64,000 nt of DNA from Archivesica marissinica (GCA_014843695.1 CM026400.1:44581413-44645412), one strand, 5' to 3'; positions 49,502 to 60,437 are shown, counted from the stretch's first letter. The notes: generated from the sequence alone by a model not told the origin. Made by a program: numbers and translations.

Positions 49502-50224
49502 ATGTGGAATACTATGTTTCCAAATCACATCCTGAATTGGAAACATATTTATTCACTAACATTTGAAGCTACAATAGATACTACATTAAGAAGTTTTCAA
49601 TATCGCTTTCTAATGCAGCTTATCCCAACAAATACATACTTATTTAGATGTAAATTGACGCCAACTAATATATGTGATGTTTGTAACATGCATGTCGAAA
49701 GTATCGAACATATGTTTTGGGAATGTGCATACATCCAACAATTATGGAATAACCTATCTCAATTTTTAAAATCCAAGAATATTACTGTTGTGTTCAACCT
49801 AGCAGACATATGTTTTGGTAGAACACAAAATTCTACATCATACAGATGTATACATTACATTATTATTTTGTGCAAATATTTTATTTTTAGAATGAAATAT
49901 ATGAAAACTATTCCCCATTTCGAGCATTTTAAAAGATACTTAGATATAAGAATTAATCTAGAAAAGGCCATAGCACTGGAAAGAAACAAATTAGAACACA
50001 ATCGGAAATGGTCTCTTTTTCTTAAATCATGACCTGAACCCCGAGTTTAAAAAGATAGTACATTAATATTGTCAAATGGAAACGATCACTTATACCCAAC
50101 TACGTTTATGCTTTTGCTGTTTTTTTTCCTCCTTGCATTTGTCCATCTATCAAAATGTTAAGGAATGTTGGTACTCTTTCTGTCAAGGTACATTATTCTC
50201 AATCAAAAACAATTGTAAAATACA

Positions 50225-50308
<84 letters not shown>

Positions 50309-50425
50309 TGTCAAATAACTAATAATACATGTAATGCTTAACAATATGTGATATCAATTTATGTATAGATGTAATGCATGTATAATATGTATGTTATCTA
50401 TGTAACAAAATAAAGGAGGTTACCC
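49502..50425 (+). mobile_element. L1-like LINE 3' fragment
   Basis: A 176-codon frame (49502-50032) reads like the C-terminal domain of LINE ORF2: WNTMFPNHILNWKHIY, LRSFQYRFLMQLIPTN, CDVCN...ESIEHMFWEC (C-x2-C-x7-H-x4-C knuckle). Downstream is a 3' UTR with a (TA)n tract and aataaag near 50410. The knuckle style fits the L1/Tx1 side of LINEs better than CR1. 5'-truncated and intronic. Confidence 0.65.
50224..50303. repeat. (TA)n microsatellite
   Basis: About 75 bp of alternating TA in the 3' UTR of the LINE fragment. Confidence 0.95.
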
Positions 50426-50548
50426 GATAGGGGCCTCAAAAAAACAAACTGCGATGTGAACCTATACTGATATGTTTCTGCAACAACGTTACTTGTATAC
50501 TATCCAATTAGAATGATTGATGACTATACTCGTTAAACTTGTGTGCTC

Positions 50549-50882
50549 GTCCGATTAACGCAGTGGTTAGCGAGCTTGCTTCTCACCAAATGCGACCCAG
50601 AGTTCGATCTTCGGACCGGGAAGTATGTGAGATGGTACGATGTCGCCAGAACTGACAACTGTCTAATCTCTTCAGGAGGCGTCGCTCATATGGGCAACCG
50701 GTAGCGACGATAAATACACGTAAACCACACACGTCGCCAGATCGAACAGGTGGGTTTTCTCTGGGTACTCCAGTTTCCCCCCACATCAATGACAACATAT
50801 ACGCGTTCATCAAAGCCTACGAGAGTGATTAATATAAGTTGTTAAAACTTGCTTCGCAATCGTTGTAAAACAAATAAAGTTT
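50549..50882 (+). mobile_element. SINE S2 with nested S1 piece
   Basis: S2 head (gtccgattaacgcagtggtt) to tail (cgcaatcgttgtaaaacaaa). A 5'-truncated S1 (50651-50732) is inserted in the body, flanked by the exact 9-bp repeat gtcgccaga (50642-50650 and 50733-50741). Confidence 0.85.
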
Positions 50883-51133
50883 TAAAAAGAAGATTGAAGT
50901 CAACAAATAGATATATAAAACATGTAAACCCAACTCCTAATAATCTGCTACTTAGAATATATCAATGTACAGTACATTCAAAATAAATACAAAACAACAA
51001 CCTATGTGCTGAGTTGGGTAGCTAGTATACATGTACATTTGTATATCAGATGCAGACTCTTGCTCGATGTGTAAGTGATACAACTAACACGAACAGTTGC
51101 TAATTTAAATATACAACCCCCATTTCTTTTCAG

Positions 51134-51254
51134 ACTGCTTACTATTCAGATTATTTACTCTGTATGGATACATCGGCACGTGTCCTGAGGTAGGTTACGC
51201 CGGAAGGGGGAGTAACGTTCAACAACTGAATAGACAAATGTATTGATATGCATT
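51134..51254 (+). pseudogene. Decayed copy 1 of exon B4 start
   Basis: Acceptor catttcttttcag then a B-like start matching exon B4 (DCLLFRLFTLYGYIGTC), followed by frame loss and a stop before the core. Period to the next copy is 178 bp. Confidence 0.7.
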
Positions 51255-51311
51255 GGCATAAAGTCCAGACAGTGTCCTGGTGTGTTCCATGTAACCCCCA
51301 CTTCTTTTCAG

Positions 51312-51418
51312 ACTGCCCAATAATCAGGTTTCTTACTCTGTATGGATGCATCGGCACGTGTCCTGAGATAGGATACAACGAAGGGGGAGTAATTCACGAC
51401 TACAAAAATGTCTTAACA
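51312..51418 (+). pseudogene. Decayed copy 2 of exon B4 start
   Basis: Acceptor cacttcttttcag and DCPIIRFLTLYGCIGTCPEI; breaks down at cacgactacaaaaatgtctt, where exon B4 has tactgcatagataaatgtct. Period to B4 is 180 bp. Confidence 0.75.
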
Positions 51419-51491
51419 TGACAATTATTGTATTTATATAAAGTCTAAACAGTGTCCTGATTTAGTCCATGTAACCTCCACTTCTTTTCAG

Positions 51492-51728
51492 ACTGTCCAA
51501 TATTCCGGTTATTTACCCTTTATGGATACACCAGCACGTGTCCAGAGATTGGCTACGACGAAGGGGGGGTTACTCTCGACTACTGCATAGATAAATGTCT
51601 TGATATGGATGGATGTAGAGCTGTGAGTCATAATGCGACATTGATGAGGTGTTCTTATCACAACTGTATGGACAAACAAACAACTGAGAATTCAACGTTC
51701 GTAAAGCGAGTTTGCATGACGGAACAAG
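51492..51728 (+). CDS. Exon B4, type B PAN-like domain
   Basis: Intact third copy of a local triplication. Acceptor cacttcttttcag; DCPIFRLFTLYGYTSTC, YCIDKCLDMDGCRA, RCSYHNC, VKRVCMTEQG; donor gaacaag|gtttgt (weak), phase 1. All eight cysteines. N-x-[ST] motifs NAT and NST. Confidence 0.85.
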
Positions 51729-51740
51729 GTTTGTTGCAAT

Positions 51741-52607
51741 ATGTCACTCACTTCATTTTGTTCAATTCTTCAATTTCTAAGAGATAATTCAAGATTATGT
51801 TCCCACAACCTAATTGAATTTGGTAGATATACTGATATAGAAAGAGAAAATTGTGTATGCAAACTATGTAACGAGATGACGGTTGAATCGGAGTATCACT
51901 TTTTGCTATGTTGTACCAGATACAGACATTTAAGAACTCGTTTATGCAAAATATGTAACGCGATGACGGTTGAATCGGAGTATAACGTTTTGCTATGTTG
52001 TACCAGATACAGACATTTAAGAACTCGTTTATGCAAACTATGTAACAAGATGACGGTTGAATCGGAGTATCACTTTTTGCTATGTTGTACCAGATACAGA
52101 CATTTAAGAACTCGTTTATGCAAACTATGTAACAAGATGACGGTTGAATCGGAGTATCACTTTTTGCTATGTTGTACCAGATACAGAAATTTAAGAACTC
52201 GTTGTTTATACAAACTATGTAACGAGATGACGGTTGAATCGGAGTATCACTTTTTGCTATGTTGTACCAGATACAGACATTTAAGAACTCGTTTATGCAA
52301 AATATGTAACGCGATGACGGTTGAATCGGAGTATAACGTTTTGCTATGTTGTACCAGATACAGACATTTAAGAACTCGTTTATGCAAACTATGTAACGCG
52401 ATGACGGTTGAATCGGAGTATAACGTTTTGCTATGTTGTACCAGATACAGACATTTAAGAACTCGTTTATGCAAACTATTTAACGAGATGGCGGTTGAAT
52501 CGGAGTATCACTTTTTGCTATGTTGTACCAGATACAGAAATTTAAGAACTAAATACATTGGCAACATAGCTTGGCCGTGTGTACAGAAATTCAATACTAA
52601 CAAGTAA
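51741..52607 (+). mobile_element. LINE C-terminal fragment with 87-bp tandem
   Basis: An open frame of 288 codons. It starts LCSHNLIEFGRYTDIEREN and ends KYIGNIAWPCVQKFNTNK, as in the last part of many mollusc LINE ORF2 proteins. Between them a 29-residue unit holding C-x2-C and H-x4-C parts (CKLCNEMTVESEYHFLLCC) occurs eight times at 87 bp each; one unit has an extra codon. The start codon is not credible; this is an intronic LINE remnant whose knuckle has been tandemly amplified. Confidence 0.7.
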
Positions 52608-52831
52608 TCTAAGAAAAAAACGGAATTGTTAAAGATATCGAATATGCTCATAAACAATACCCTAGATCATATCACCGTTTCTTAAAATGTGTACGTACAC
52701 GTATGTATTTCTGTATTTGTTTATGACTTTTTGTCATAGTTTATGCCAAAATGTAGATATAGGTTATACAGGATAGCGCTTTATGGGATAATCACGGTAT
52801 ATATTATATTACTTCTGTTATCCTTGTATTA

Positions 52832-53074
52832 GTCCAATTAGCGCAGTGGTTAGCGCACTCGCTTCTCACCAATGCAACCCGGGTTCGATCCTCGGACCGG
52901 GAAGTGTGTGAGATGGTACGGTGGTCGCCAGATCGGACAGGTGGGTTTTCTCCGGAGATTCCGGTTTCCTCCCATAAGAATGACCACATTTACACTTTCA
53001 TCCGAGCCAACGAGAGTGATTAATATAAGTTGTTAAAGCTTGTTTCGCAATCATTGTAAAATAAATAAGTTTAA
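52832..53074 (+). mobile_element. SINE S2, full length
   Basis: Reference copy of S2: head with A box tagcgcagtggttagcgc and B box gggttcgatcc; body with gacaggtgggttttctccg; tail agtgattaatataagttgtt and ttgtttcgcaatcattgtaa. Confidence 0.85.
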
Positions 53075-53723
53075 ACTTGCATTAGTGTAAATGGTCAAAG
53101 GCAATATAATGCTGCTAATGTCAATACACTTGGAACTCGCCAACTTCATATGTTTGTTAACACATTCGGGATCCACTGGAAAAACCACTATGTCTTATTC
53201 CACACGTTCGTATTAAGTAATGCTTTTGGAAATACATATCTTCTCAATACCATCTCAATCATTATAGGATGGAGAGATTTATAAGAATAAGGCACGTAGC
53301 TACTATAAAGCCCTGAAGACCCGGGGGTCTGCAGATTGTCAAAGAAAATAAAACAGCAAAAACCCCAGGAATACACTAATGACTGTATGGGGGAGGAGTA
53401 TAACGAAGAGTTGGGTAGTTAACTTAGAGGATCACATACATTTAGCACAGCATTAAGTCTAATTCATATCTCTGAAAATATCGAAAATTGAACCCCCCCC
53501 CCCAGACGTAAATTTAAATGCGTCAAAGTGAGTGCACCATCCATTGACGTTCACGGATTCAAACTTTTCCGGAGTATGTAGACACAAGACACCTCTACCA
53601 AAATCACAACAAATTTGGAACTAAATTTAAAAATTAGTAGTTTTAAAATTCGCTAGCTACGACCCTGCGAATGAATGCATACTGTAGTGTGATGTATTTT
53701 TTCTCCACATAATGTTGTGTCAG
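53075..53723. other. Intron, no gene seen
   Basis: AT-rich intron with a (C)n run near 53493. No coding or repeat family recognised. Confidence 0.5.
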
Positions 53724-53963
53724 AGTTGAGGCCACCCAAGAACTATATTCAAACGTGTAAGAATTGTCAGAACCGTTGCTATGCCAACATATCAACACAG
53801 AGAGATATTCATATGGCATATGAATGCAACACTGTGACCTCGTGCAGTGACTGTGATAATGCCCAATATAACCGCCAATCAGACGAATGTGTCCAATACC
53901 AATGCGACAGGCCGTACATCGGCGGACAAGGCACAGTATTGACTAGGAAGACAGCAAATCCAG
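53724..53963 (+). CDS. Exon A5, type A PAN-like domain
   Basis: Acceptor aatgttgtgtcag; LRPPKNYIQTCKNC, NRC, YECNTVTSCSDC (spacing C-x5-C-x2-C), DECVQYQC, VLTRKTANPG; donor aatccag|gtactg, phase 1. All eight cysteines are present, with a shifted C5. Confidence 0.85.
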
Positions 53964-54018
53964 GTACTGAACATAAATTCCACTTTGGAAGATAGTTTGC
54001 ATGCCCAATCCATATTTA

Positions 54019-54225
54019 GTGGCGTCGGTGGTCAAGTGGTAGAGCGTCGTATTTAGAATCGAACGGTCCCGGGTTCGACACTCGAAAAGGCCACGTATGT
54101 AGTGTCATTGAGCAAAGCACCTCACACACATTGCTTAGTACTGGTTAATCGCTTAGGTCGGCTAAGCCTGCCCAGAAAAAATGTCTAGGTCCCCGAGAGG
54201 GGTTTGACATTAATGGAACATACAT
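54019..54225 (+). mobile_element. SINE S4
   Basis: Head gtggtcaagtggtagagcg (A box), cgggttcgacac (B box), body cttaggtcggctaagcctgc, tail ccccgagaggggtttgacat, whose ccccgagagggg can form a small hairpin. Confidence 0.75.
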
Positions 54226-54286
54226 ACATACATTTATTTGGACACGATTCCAGCCTTCGATTGATCTGGTGTATTTCTGAATCGCG

Positions 54287-54430
54287 GGGAACAGCTTAGC
54301 CTGGGTTCCAGTGTGTCGATTGTTCACTTTTTAACCTCTTGCAAAATGACATTATCAGAAACTCAATACGCCCCAATTAATGGTCTCGGTGTTAAAATAT
54401 ATTTATTTGACTGACCATTTTCCAATTTTC
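54287..54430 (-). repeat. Dispersed repeat G, minus copy
   Basis: Reverse complement of 20160-20290; shares cttagcctgggttccag and agaaactcaatacg. Class unknown. Confidence 0.6.
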
Positions 54431-54796
54431 CCAGCTAGCATGCACATGGCGTTAATCCTTGAAAGGGGAGTAATTCAGTAACTACTATTAATAACCGGTG
54501 CAACTGTAGGCCTATTTGTATGATATATATTTATTTGACTGACCAGGTAGTAACGGCTGTCAAACCTGTCCTTCATACATGTATATATCCTTCACAAAAT
54601 CCAAATATCTGAGGGATATGCCAGTATCCCCTTTTTCAGAAAGGAAGTGCACATTGGAACCAGCATGTAATGCACCTATTATGCAAGACCAATATATTGA
54701 TCTGCCAACACATTAATCGGAACTATTTTAGTTAAACACACATAGGAAGATGACTGCAATATTAATGAACTTCTCTACCGTTGCATGTTGCTAACT

Positions 54797-55070
54797 ATAC
54801 TAGAGGGCATAGAAAACGCACACCTACATTATATGATTATTTTTACATGAAAAACGAAATACGAAGGATTCCATCAAAAATATATCACATCTTTATTACA
54901 AAACACAAACTGAACAACTAAAAATATTCCAAAATGTTTAAAACTATGTATTTAACTATTTATATAGTTATTGTTTTTCATGTAAAAACGAACTTATCCG
55001 AAGTGTGCGTTTTCTATGTCCTCTAGTATATTATAATGTAGGTGTGCGTTTTCTATGTCCTCTAGTATAT
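54797..55070. mobile_element. MITE with about 38-bp inverted ends
   Basis: Left end tactagagggcatagaaaac..., right end ...gttttctatgtcctctagta, near-perfect inverted repeats of about 38 bp. An inner pair (tttttacatgaaaaac / gtttttcatgtaaaaa) is also inverted. The right terminus is present twice in tandem (gtgtgcgttttctatgtcct at 55003 and 55043). TA flanks would suit a Tc1/mariner-type element. Ends 7 bp before the B5 exon. Confidence 0.65.
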
Positions 55071-55077
55071 ATTGTAG

Positions 55078-55311
55078 ATTGTCGTAACTTTGAGTTACTT
55101 ATGTACGCTTGGAGCAATCCAACCTGCGAAGCTTTTGAATACGACGAAGGCGTGCACGATCCTGAATTCTGTATAAAGCGGTGTTTGGATCTACAGGACT
55201 GCGTTGCCATGAGAATCCATACGTCATCAAGAAATTGTACTTACCATGCTTGTACAGAGTTTGTTTCCGATTCGTCCTCAGATTATCTCGCTATCAAACA
55301 TTGTTTCAATG
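55078..55311 (+). CDS. Exon B5, type B PAN-like domain
   Basis: Acceptor ctagtatatattgtag, of which all but the last few bases come from the MITE terminus. DCRNFELL, PTCEAF, FCIKRCLDLQDC, NCTYHAC, IKHCFNG; donor ttcaatg|gtaagt, phase 1. Eight cysteines. The usual C-R-G is C-V-A here. Confidence 0.85.
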
Positions 55312-55419
55312 GTAAGTATTGTATTGTAATCCCCGACGACTTGAAGGTTGTTTCTGTAACAAAATAGTTTCTGGTTGCATTATGTGTTTCATAGTTAATG
55401 ATAAATCAATATGAGATTT

Positions 55420-55629
55420 GTGGAAGTCGTGATAGAGAAGTGGTAGCTCGTTCGCCCAGCTGTAGCCGTTACGAGTGTGTCCTTAGGCAAGCCATTTAAA
55501 TTCCACATTGCCTCTTCTCTCTCCCTCATGGCGATGGGTTCCACCAGGAATGAGGACTCTCTCGAGTGATTAATATACGTTGTAAGAACTTGTTTCGCAA
55601 TAGAGGTAAAATAAATTTGTATAAACTAA
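55420..55629 (+). mobile_element. SINE S3
   Basis: Plus-strand S3 with an internal head deletion (gatagagaagtggtagctcg to cgttacgagtgtgtccttag), body, and tail. Confidence 0.75.
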
Positions 55630-55864
55630 AATGAGACATTCAATTTGGTCTAATACTGCTCCATGGATATTCTTTAAGGAGGATAGCTCTATTTAACTGG
55701 TTTCCTCTATGTTCAGCGCTGTTTCCTATGCACCACACCATACCAATGTTCTTTATAATTCTGGACAGATATCCTACCGTCAGTATATCCAATGTGTACT
55801 GATTTGATAATATTGTATTGATCTATATACATGTATATAACAATCACAATCGCTGTACAAATAG

Positions 55865-56002
55865 AGGAGGTTGGTGCACACAAGTACTGCTTAACCGCTG
55901 GAGCTTGCCCAGGAAAGGTGTTGTTAGGTAAACTGCCCGCCGGCGATATAGCCCAAAATGGTGCTGATGCAGGCGTAAAACCCGAAATATAATAATAATA
56001 AT
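55865..56002 (-). repeat. Dispersed repeat F, minus copy
   Basis: Reverse complement of 19846-19970 with an (aat)n end on the plus strand. The remaining spacer to 56516 holds no gene. Confidence 0.65.
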
Positions 56003-56516
56003 AATGTACAAATAGAAATTTAGCAAATGGATTGGGCAACAAGTTCTAACAACATTAGTGATTGGCCCTCCCTCCCCATAACATAAATTAAGAACAACAG
56101 AATGTAAGTGGCGTAGTTAATACTGAAAACAGGCGCATAATGCATTTTACAAGATTTAATATAGTTAGTCTGTGACTTTTCTAAGAAATGTGCTATTGTG
56201 CTCAATCCACTGTCCAGTTCCCCAAGAAATGGCTACTTTACCGTAAAAATGTGTTTTAATGTATAAATGTATTAACATAATTTGATAAAATCACATTTAT
56301 CATATACAACAATGGATTCCAATTCAATTGACTAATATACACTCAACAGCACTCCTAATTATAAATCGGTCACGTGATGTTTTACAGTATTTTGAGCAAA
56401 CTAATAACCATATAATATCAAATATTAATATTATATTATTAGATACATTTTATTACAGATCATTATGTAATGAATTGCTGCATACTCATCTGGAATAAAA
56501 TGCATTGAATAACAAT

Positions 56517-59500
56517 TTATTATTATTATTATACCAGATTTCTTGAGCGCCCTTTTCATATAAAAATACACGTTCAAGGGCGCTTTACATAATAACATAT
56601 GACATATCACAGATATGTAAACATAATAACAATGATAAAACATAGTATATGCAAACAAAACAACATGTGTTAAGGTGATAATAGATCTTAAATCTGACCG
56701 ATAAAACAAATTCATATGAGACAAGGACAACTACGAACAATTAATATAATGCTGGTATAAATTTAATAAAATGAGAGAATGAATCGATAGACTGAAATGG
56801 GCTTAAAGAATTTTATAGATAAAAAAAAAATTATATAACGTAACCTACGAATAAAATGCTAAGACCAATGATATTTAAAAGAGACACTTACGTTAATAAA
56901 CGAATATAAATTTAAAAATTCAAGTGATTGTAATGTAGTACATAATAATAAAAAATTTAAAAAAAGTAAATACATGTAGTAATAAATAGTCCAATTACTG
57001 GAATAAAACCCAAATTTCCAATTACTGGAATGAAATCAAATTTATTTTTCCTAAACAAATTCAGCTAGTTCCCATGTATCTCAATGAAATATTGTGTCTT
57101 GAGCGACCGCTTGAACGAGTATAGGGACGGAGCGTCCCTGATTCCAGAGGGAAGTGAGTTCCATAATATTGGAGCCGCTACGGCGAAACTGCGATCACCA
57201 AGAGAGACATTCCTGCTTTTCGGCACTTCTAACGTTGATGAATCATTTTGTGATCTTAAAGTTCTCCGAGGTGTGTAGATATTCAATAGATTTCTGATGT
57301 AGACAGGTGATTGTTCATGTAAGGCTTTGTACGTATGAGTCTGAATCTTGTATTTTATCCTGTATTGTATTGGCAACCAGTGCAGATCTTTGAGTACAGG
57401 TGTAATGTGATCGTAGCGTGAAGTCCTTGAAATTATTCTAGCTGCCGTATTTTGTACATTCTGTAGTCTGTTCACTTTTGTCTGCGGGACACCATACAAA
57501 AGAGCATTACAGTAGTCCAGCCTAGATGTTACCAATGAGCTGACAATAGATTTTGTAGCGTCTTTTGGAAGGTATTGTCTGATGTGGCCAATTTTGCGCA
57601 ACTGCGTGTAACATGATCTACTGGTGGAGTTAATGTGGGCCTCCATGTCCATCCGAGAGTCAAACAAAGCGCCCAAGATTCTTACACACTCTGATGGTTT
57701 GATCTTTGAGCCACCCACTGTAACAGAGATGTCGCCAATTTGCCTGGAGTTATGCTTTGATGAGAAAACGATGACTTCAGTTTTTTCAGCGTTCAGTTTG
57801 AGCATGTTTGAATTCATCCATGATGTTATGTCTTCCAGGCATTGTTCCACACGCTGTATTGTTTCTGATTGTGATACTTGATCTGTTGGCTTAAATGATA
57901 AATATAGTTGTGAGTCATCGGCATAGAAATGATTTTGTAGTCCGTGTTTTCTGCATATTGCTCCGACTGGCTTCGTATACATTGTATAAAACTTTGGCCC
58001 TAAAACTGATCCGTGTGGCACACTGTAATTCATAAGTACTGGTTTTGAAAGTTTACCATCAATACAAACTGTTTGATGGCGATCTTCAAAATAGGATGAA
58101 ATCCATTGAAGCGGTTTTGCTGTGATTCCAAAATCGTGTTCAAGTCGTTGTAACAGAGTTGTGTGATCTATAGTGTCGAACGCAGCTGATAAATCAAGAA
58201 GCACGAGAACGGTGACATTGTTCTGATCTAGAGAAAGTAGTATATCATTCTGAACTTTCATCAGAGCAGTTTCTGTGGAATGGCATTTTCTATAAGCAGA
58301 TTGGTGGTCCTCGTGTAGGTTGTTTGTTTTCAGATGTTCTTCGATACGACTACCGACAACCTTTTCCAGCACTTTAGATACAAATGGCAAATTCGAAACA
58401 GGTCTATAATTTTTTAGAGTATTCTGATCCAGGCTTGGCTTTTTCAAAAGAGGTCTAATACGTGACTGTTTAAATGACGCTGGTACACTTGCAGTTTCTA
58501 ATGAAAGGTTTATAATCTTTGTGATGATTGGCAGAAGTTCGGGCAAGCATGACTTAAGAAGCCATGTTGGAATAGGGTCGCACGATTTACTAGCAGATTT
58601 TGTAATAAGTTTTTTCACCTCTTCAGTAGATGCTGGGGCAAATTCTACTAATTTGTTACCCGATAATCGACCGGTTTCTGAAATGACGGGGCATGTACCT
58701 GGGATTGTCACTGAATTTATTTCATTTCTGATTCCATCTATCTTATTTATGAAAGAATCATTGAAATCTTGGGCCAATTCTTCAGAACATTTGCCAGATG
58801 GTAGGGCAATTTCGTCTGGGCCTTGCAATAAATGTTTTGTTATTTTATGTAAACCTTTTTGATCACTGCTACAAGATGATACTTTGTCAGAATAGTAGCT
58901 GATTCTGGCCTGTTTCAACATTTTATTAACTACAGCACATTGTTTCCTGTAAATTTCATGATCGATGGTTAATTTACTCTTTTTCCATTTGCGCTCTAAA
59001 TTCCTTTTCAGATGTTTTTCATTTTGTAGTTCTTCAGTGTACCAAGGACATGTGGGTCTTAACGTGATTGTTTTAGTACGTTCAGGGGCATGTTTTTCAA
59101 TCAGTGATGAAAGTTCACTTGTGTATGTATTCACAAGCTCCTCAACATCTGTACATTGCATTGTCTCACATGGAATTTTAGACCCGGCTATATCTGACCT
59201 AAACGAATCTGTGTCAATAGAACGAAGTTTCCTGAATGTAACAGTTTTTCGAACTGATGGTGGTTTGGTAGCAACTGCTTGAAATGTAACAGCAAAGTGA
59301 TCCTGACTAACTTTTCCAGAGTTATCTGAGAATCCAGGGTCTGATATTTCTATGTTCGACACAGTATTTCCTTTGTCGCTTGTAATCAGTACATCTAAAG
59401 TGTGGCCATGGACATGAGTTGGCTCATTGACATATTGTTTCATTCCACATGATTGTAAGATACTTTGGAATTTTGGAGTATCATGGTCCATTGGGACGTC

Positions 59501-59556
59501 TAAGTGAAATTCAGATCTCCAGTTAACAAGATGAAGTTATTTATATTGTATGATTA
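56517..59556 (-). mobile_element. 5'-truncated non-LTR retrotransposon
   Basis: Minus-strand LINE inside the B5-A6 intron. Its 3' end is at about 56517 with a (TAATAA)n-type tail, preceded by aagggcgctcaagaaatctg. The 5' end is lost inside the endonuclease near 59556. The 3' UTR is 56517-57064. Its RT style (LDLSAAFDTIDH) differs from that of the LINE at 3441, so it is another family. Confidence 0.8.
57065..59491 (-). CDS. LINE ORF2 remainder: end of EN, RT
   Basis: An 808-codon open frame starting in the C-terminal part of an APE endonuclease (DHDTPKF...NEPTHVHGHTLDVLI...SQDHF) and holding a full reverse transcriptase: NYRPVSNLPFVSKVLEKVV, LDLSAAFD at about residue 431, HGSVLGP, catalytic YADD at about residue 523, and C-terminal RLDYCNALLYG, WLPIQYRIKYK. 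Just upstream the endonuclease motif GDLN is readable in another frame (59510-59540), so a one-base shift separates them and ATG 59491 is not the true start. The RT itself is unbroken. The clade, in the CR1/L2/Jockey group, was not resolved. Confidence 0.8.
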   Translation of the reverse strand: MDHDTPKFQSILQSCGMKQYVNEPTHVHGHTLDVLITSDKGNTVSNIEISDPGFSDNSGKVSQDHFAVTFQAVATKPPSVRKTVTFRKLRSIDTDSFRSDIAGSKIPCETMQCTDVEELVNTYTSELSSLIEKHAPERTKTITLRPTCPWYTEELQNEKHLKRNLERKWKKSKLTIDHEIYRKQCAVVNKMLKQARISYYSDKVSSCSSDQKGLHKITKHLLQGPDEIALPSGKCSEELAQDFNDSFINKIDGIRNEINSVTIPGTCPVISETGRLSGNKLVEFAPASTEEVKKLITKSASKSCDPIPTWLLKSCLPELLPIITKIINLSLETASVPASFKQSRIRPLLKKPSLDQNTLKNYRPVSNLPFVSKVLEKVVGSRIEEHLKTNNLHEDHQSAYRKCHSTETALMKVQNDILLSLDQNNVTVLVLLDLSAAFDTIDHTTLLQRLEHDFGITAKPLQWISSYFEDRHQTVCIDGKLSKPVLMNYSVPHGSVLGPKFYTMYTKPVGAICRKHGLQNHFYADDSQLYLSFKPTDQVSQSETIQRVEQCLEDITSWMNSNMLKLNAEKTEVIVFSSKHNSRQIGDISVTVGGSKIKPSECVRILGALFDSRMDMEAHINSTSRSCYTQLRKIGHIRQYLPKDATKSIVSSLVTSRLDYCNALLYGVPQTKVNRLQNVQNTAARIISRTSRYDHITPVLKDLHWLPIQYRIKYKIQTHTYKALHEQSPVYIRNLLNIYTPRRTLRSQNDSSTLEVPKSRNVSLGDRSFAVAAPILWNSLPSGIRDAPSLYSFKRSLKTQYFIEIHGN

Positions 59557-59662
59557 TTAGTTGGCGCCAAATATAATAAAATACATGGTGACCGATTAGG
59601 AATGGTGTGGGTGTACATTTCGGGTTATATTGGCCTTTGGGGAGTTAACAGCGATATCAGAT

Positions 59663-60437
59663 AATATAAGATAAATTTTATTTTGAGTGGGCAAGACATA
59701 TCACAAATGTCCATCTGAGTGACGCCTCCTGAAGAGATTAGTCATTTTAGATTTTTGGAGGATAGTGCATGATACAGACAGAGACCCATTCCAGAGTCTC
59801 CTCTGGTTCTTTTACGTGCACGGTGTAAAGCACCGACACGAGACCTCGGTTTAAGGTCCCATCTGAAAGAGTGTTAATTTTATTATGGTCAGACGGGGGA
59901 TCGAACCTGCGATCCCTGGATTACCAGTCCAGCGTTTTACCACTGGACTACAGATCCGTCTGATCCGTCAAATAACATAAGCTCTGATGTGCTTTTATAA
60001 CCGACTATATAACAACATGTGTATATGAATAACAAGAGTAAAACAGCTATGGGAAATAAAAATTTGAATTAAATTAGACACTCTATGTTAAAACAGAACA
60101 TGCTTATTTAGTCGAACAGTAAAATTAAGACATAAGATGAACATAAGAAGCTACATAATAAAAGAATAAGACAACAGCCATGCAGGCAACTAAAGTGATT
60201 TATAAAAGAAAACTAAAAATGCAATCTAAACTATAGCTGAAATGAACTCCATGTTGATCCTTCACTGTGGGACCCATTACATGGTATAGCATACTACACA
60301 CGTACAGTCATTTCCATTCCAAGAGGAAATGACTGAAGCTAGTTGTATGCCTGAAGTCACCAGGTAGGGAATTCCACAGCACATGAGTAGCATAGATGAA
60401 CGTGTTTTTACCGTAGGATGATGTCGCTCTTTCAGTG
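59663..60437 (-). mobile_element. LINE 3' fragment carrying an S1
   Basis: On the minus strand, about 60437-60305 reads RATSSYGKNTFIYATHVLWN SLPGDFRH-like sequence, typical of the end of LINE ORF2, then a 3' UTR ending near 59663 with ataaaattt. It is split by the S1 copy at 59715-59963. 5'-truncated. Confidence 0.55.
59715..59963 (-). mobile_element. SINE S1 within LINE 3' UTR
   Basis: Minus-strand copy with full head (ggactacagatccgtct), lacking the terminal tail. Confidence 0.8.

Noticed and set aside
49502..50032. Host gene of 176 codons
   Set aside because: The content matches a LINE ORF2 C-terminus with a zinc knuckle; 5'-truncated and lying in an intron.
57624..59282. Plus-strand frames of 85-113 codons
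   Set aside because: Shadows of the minus-strand reverse transcriptase.
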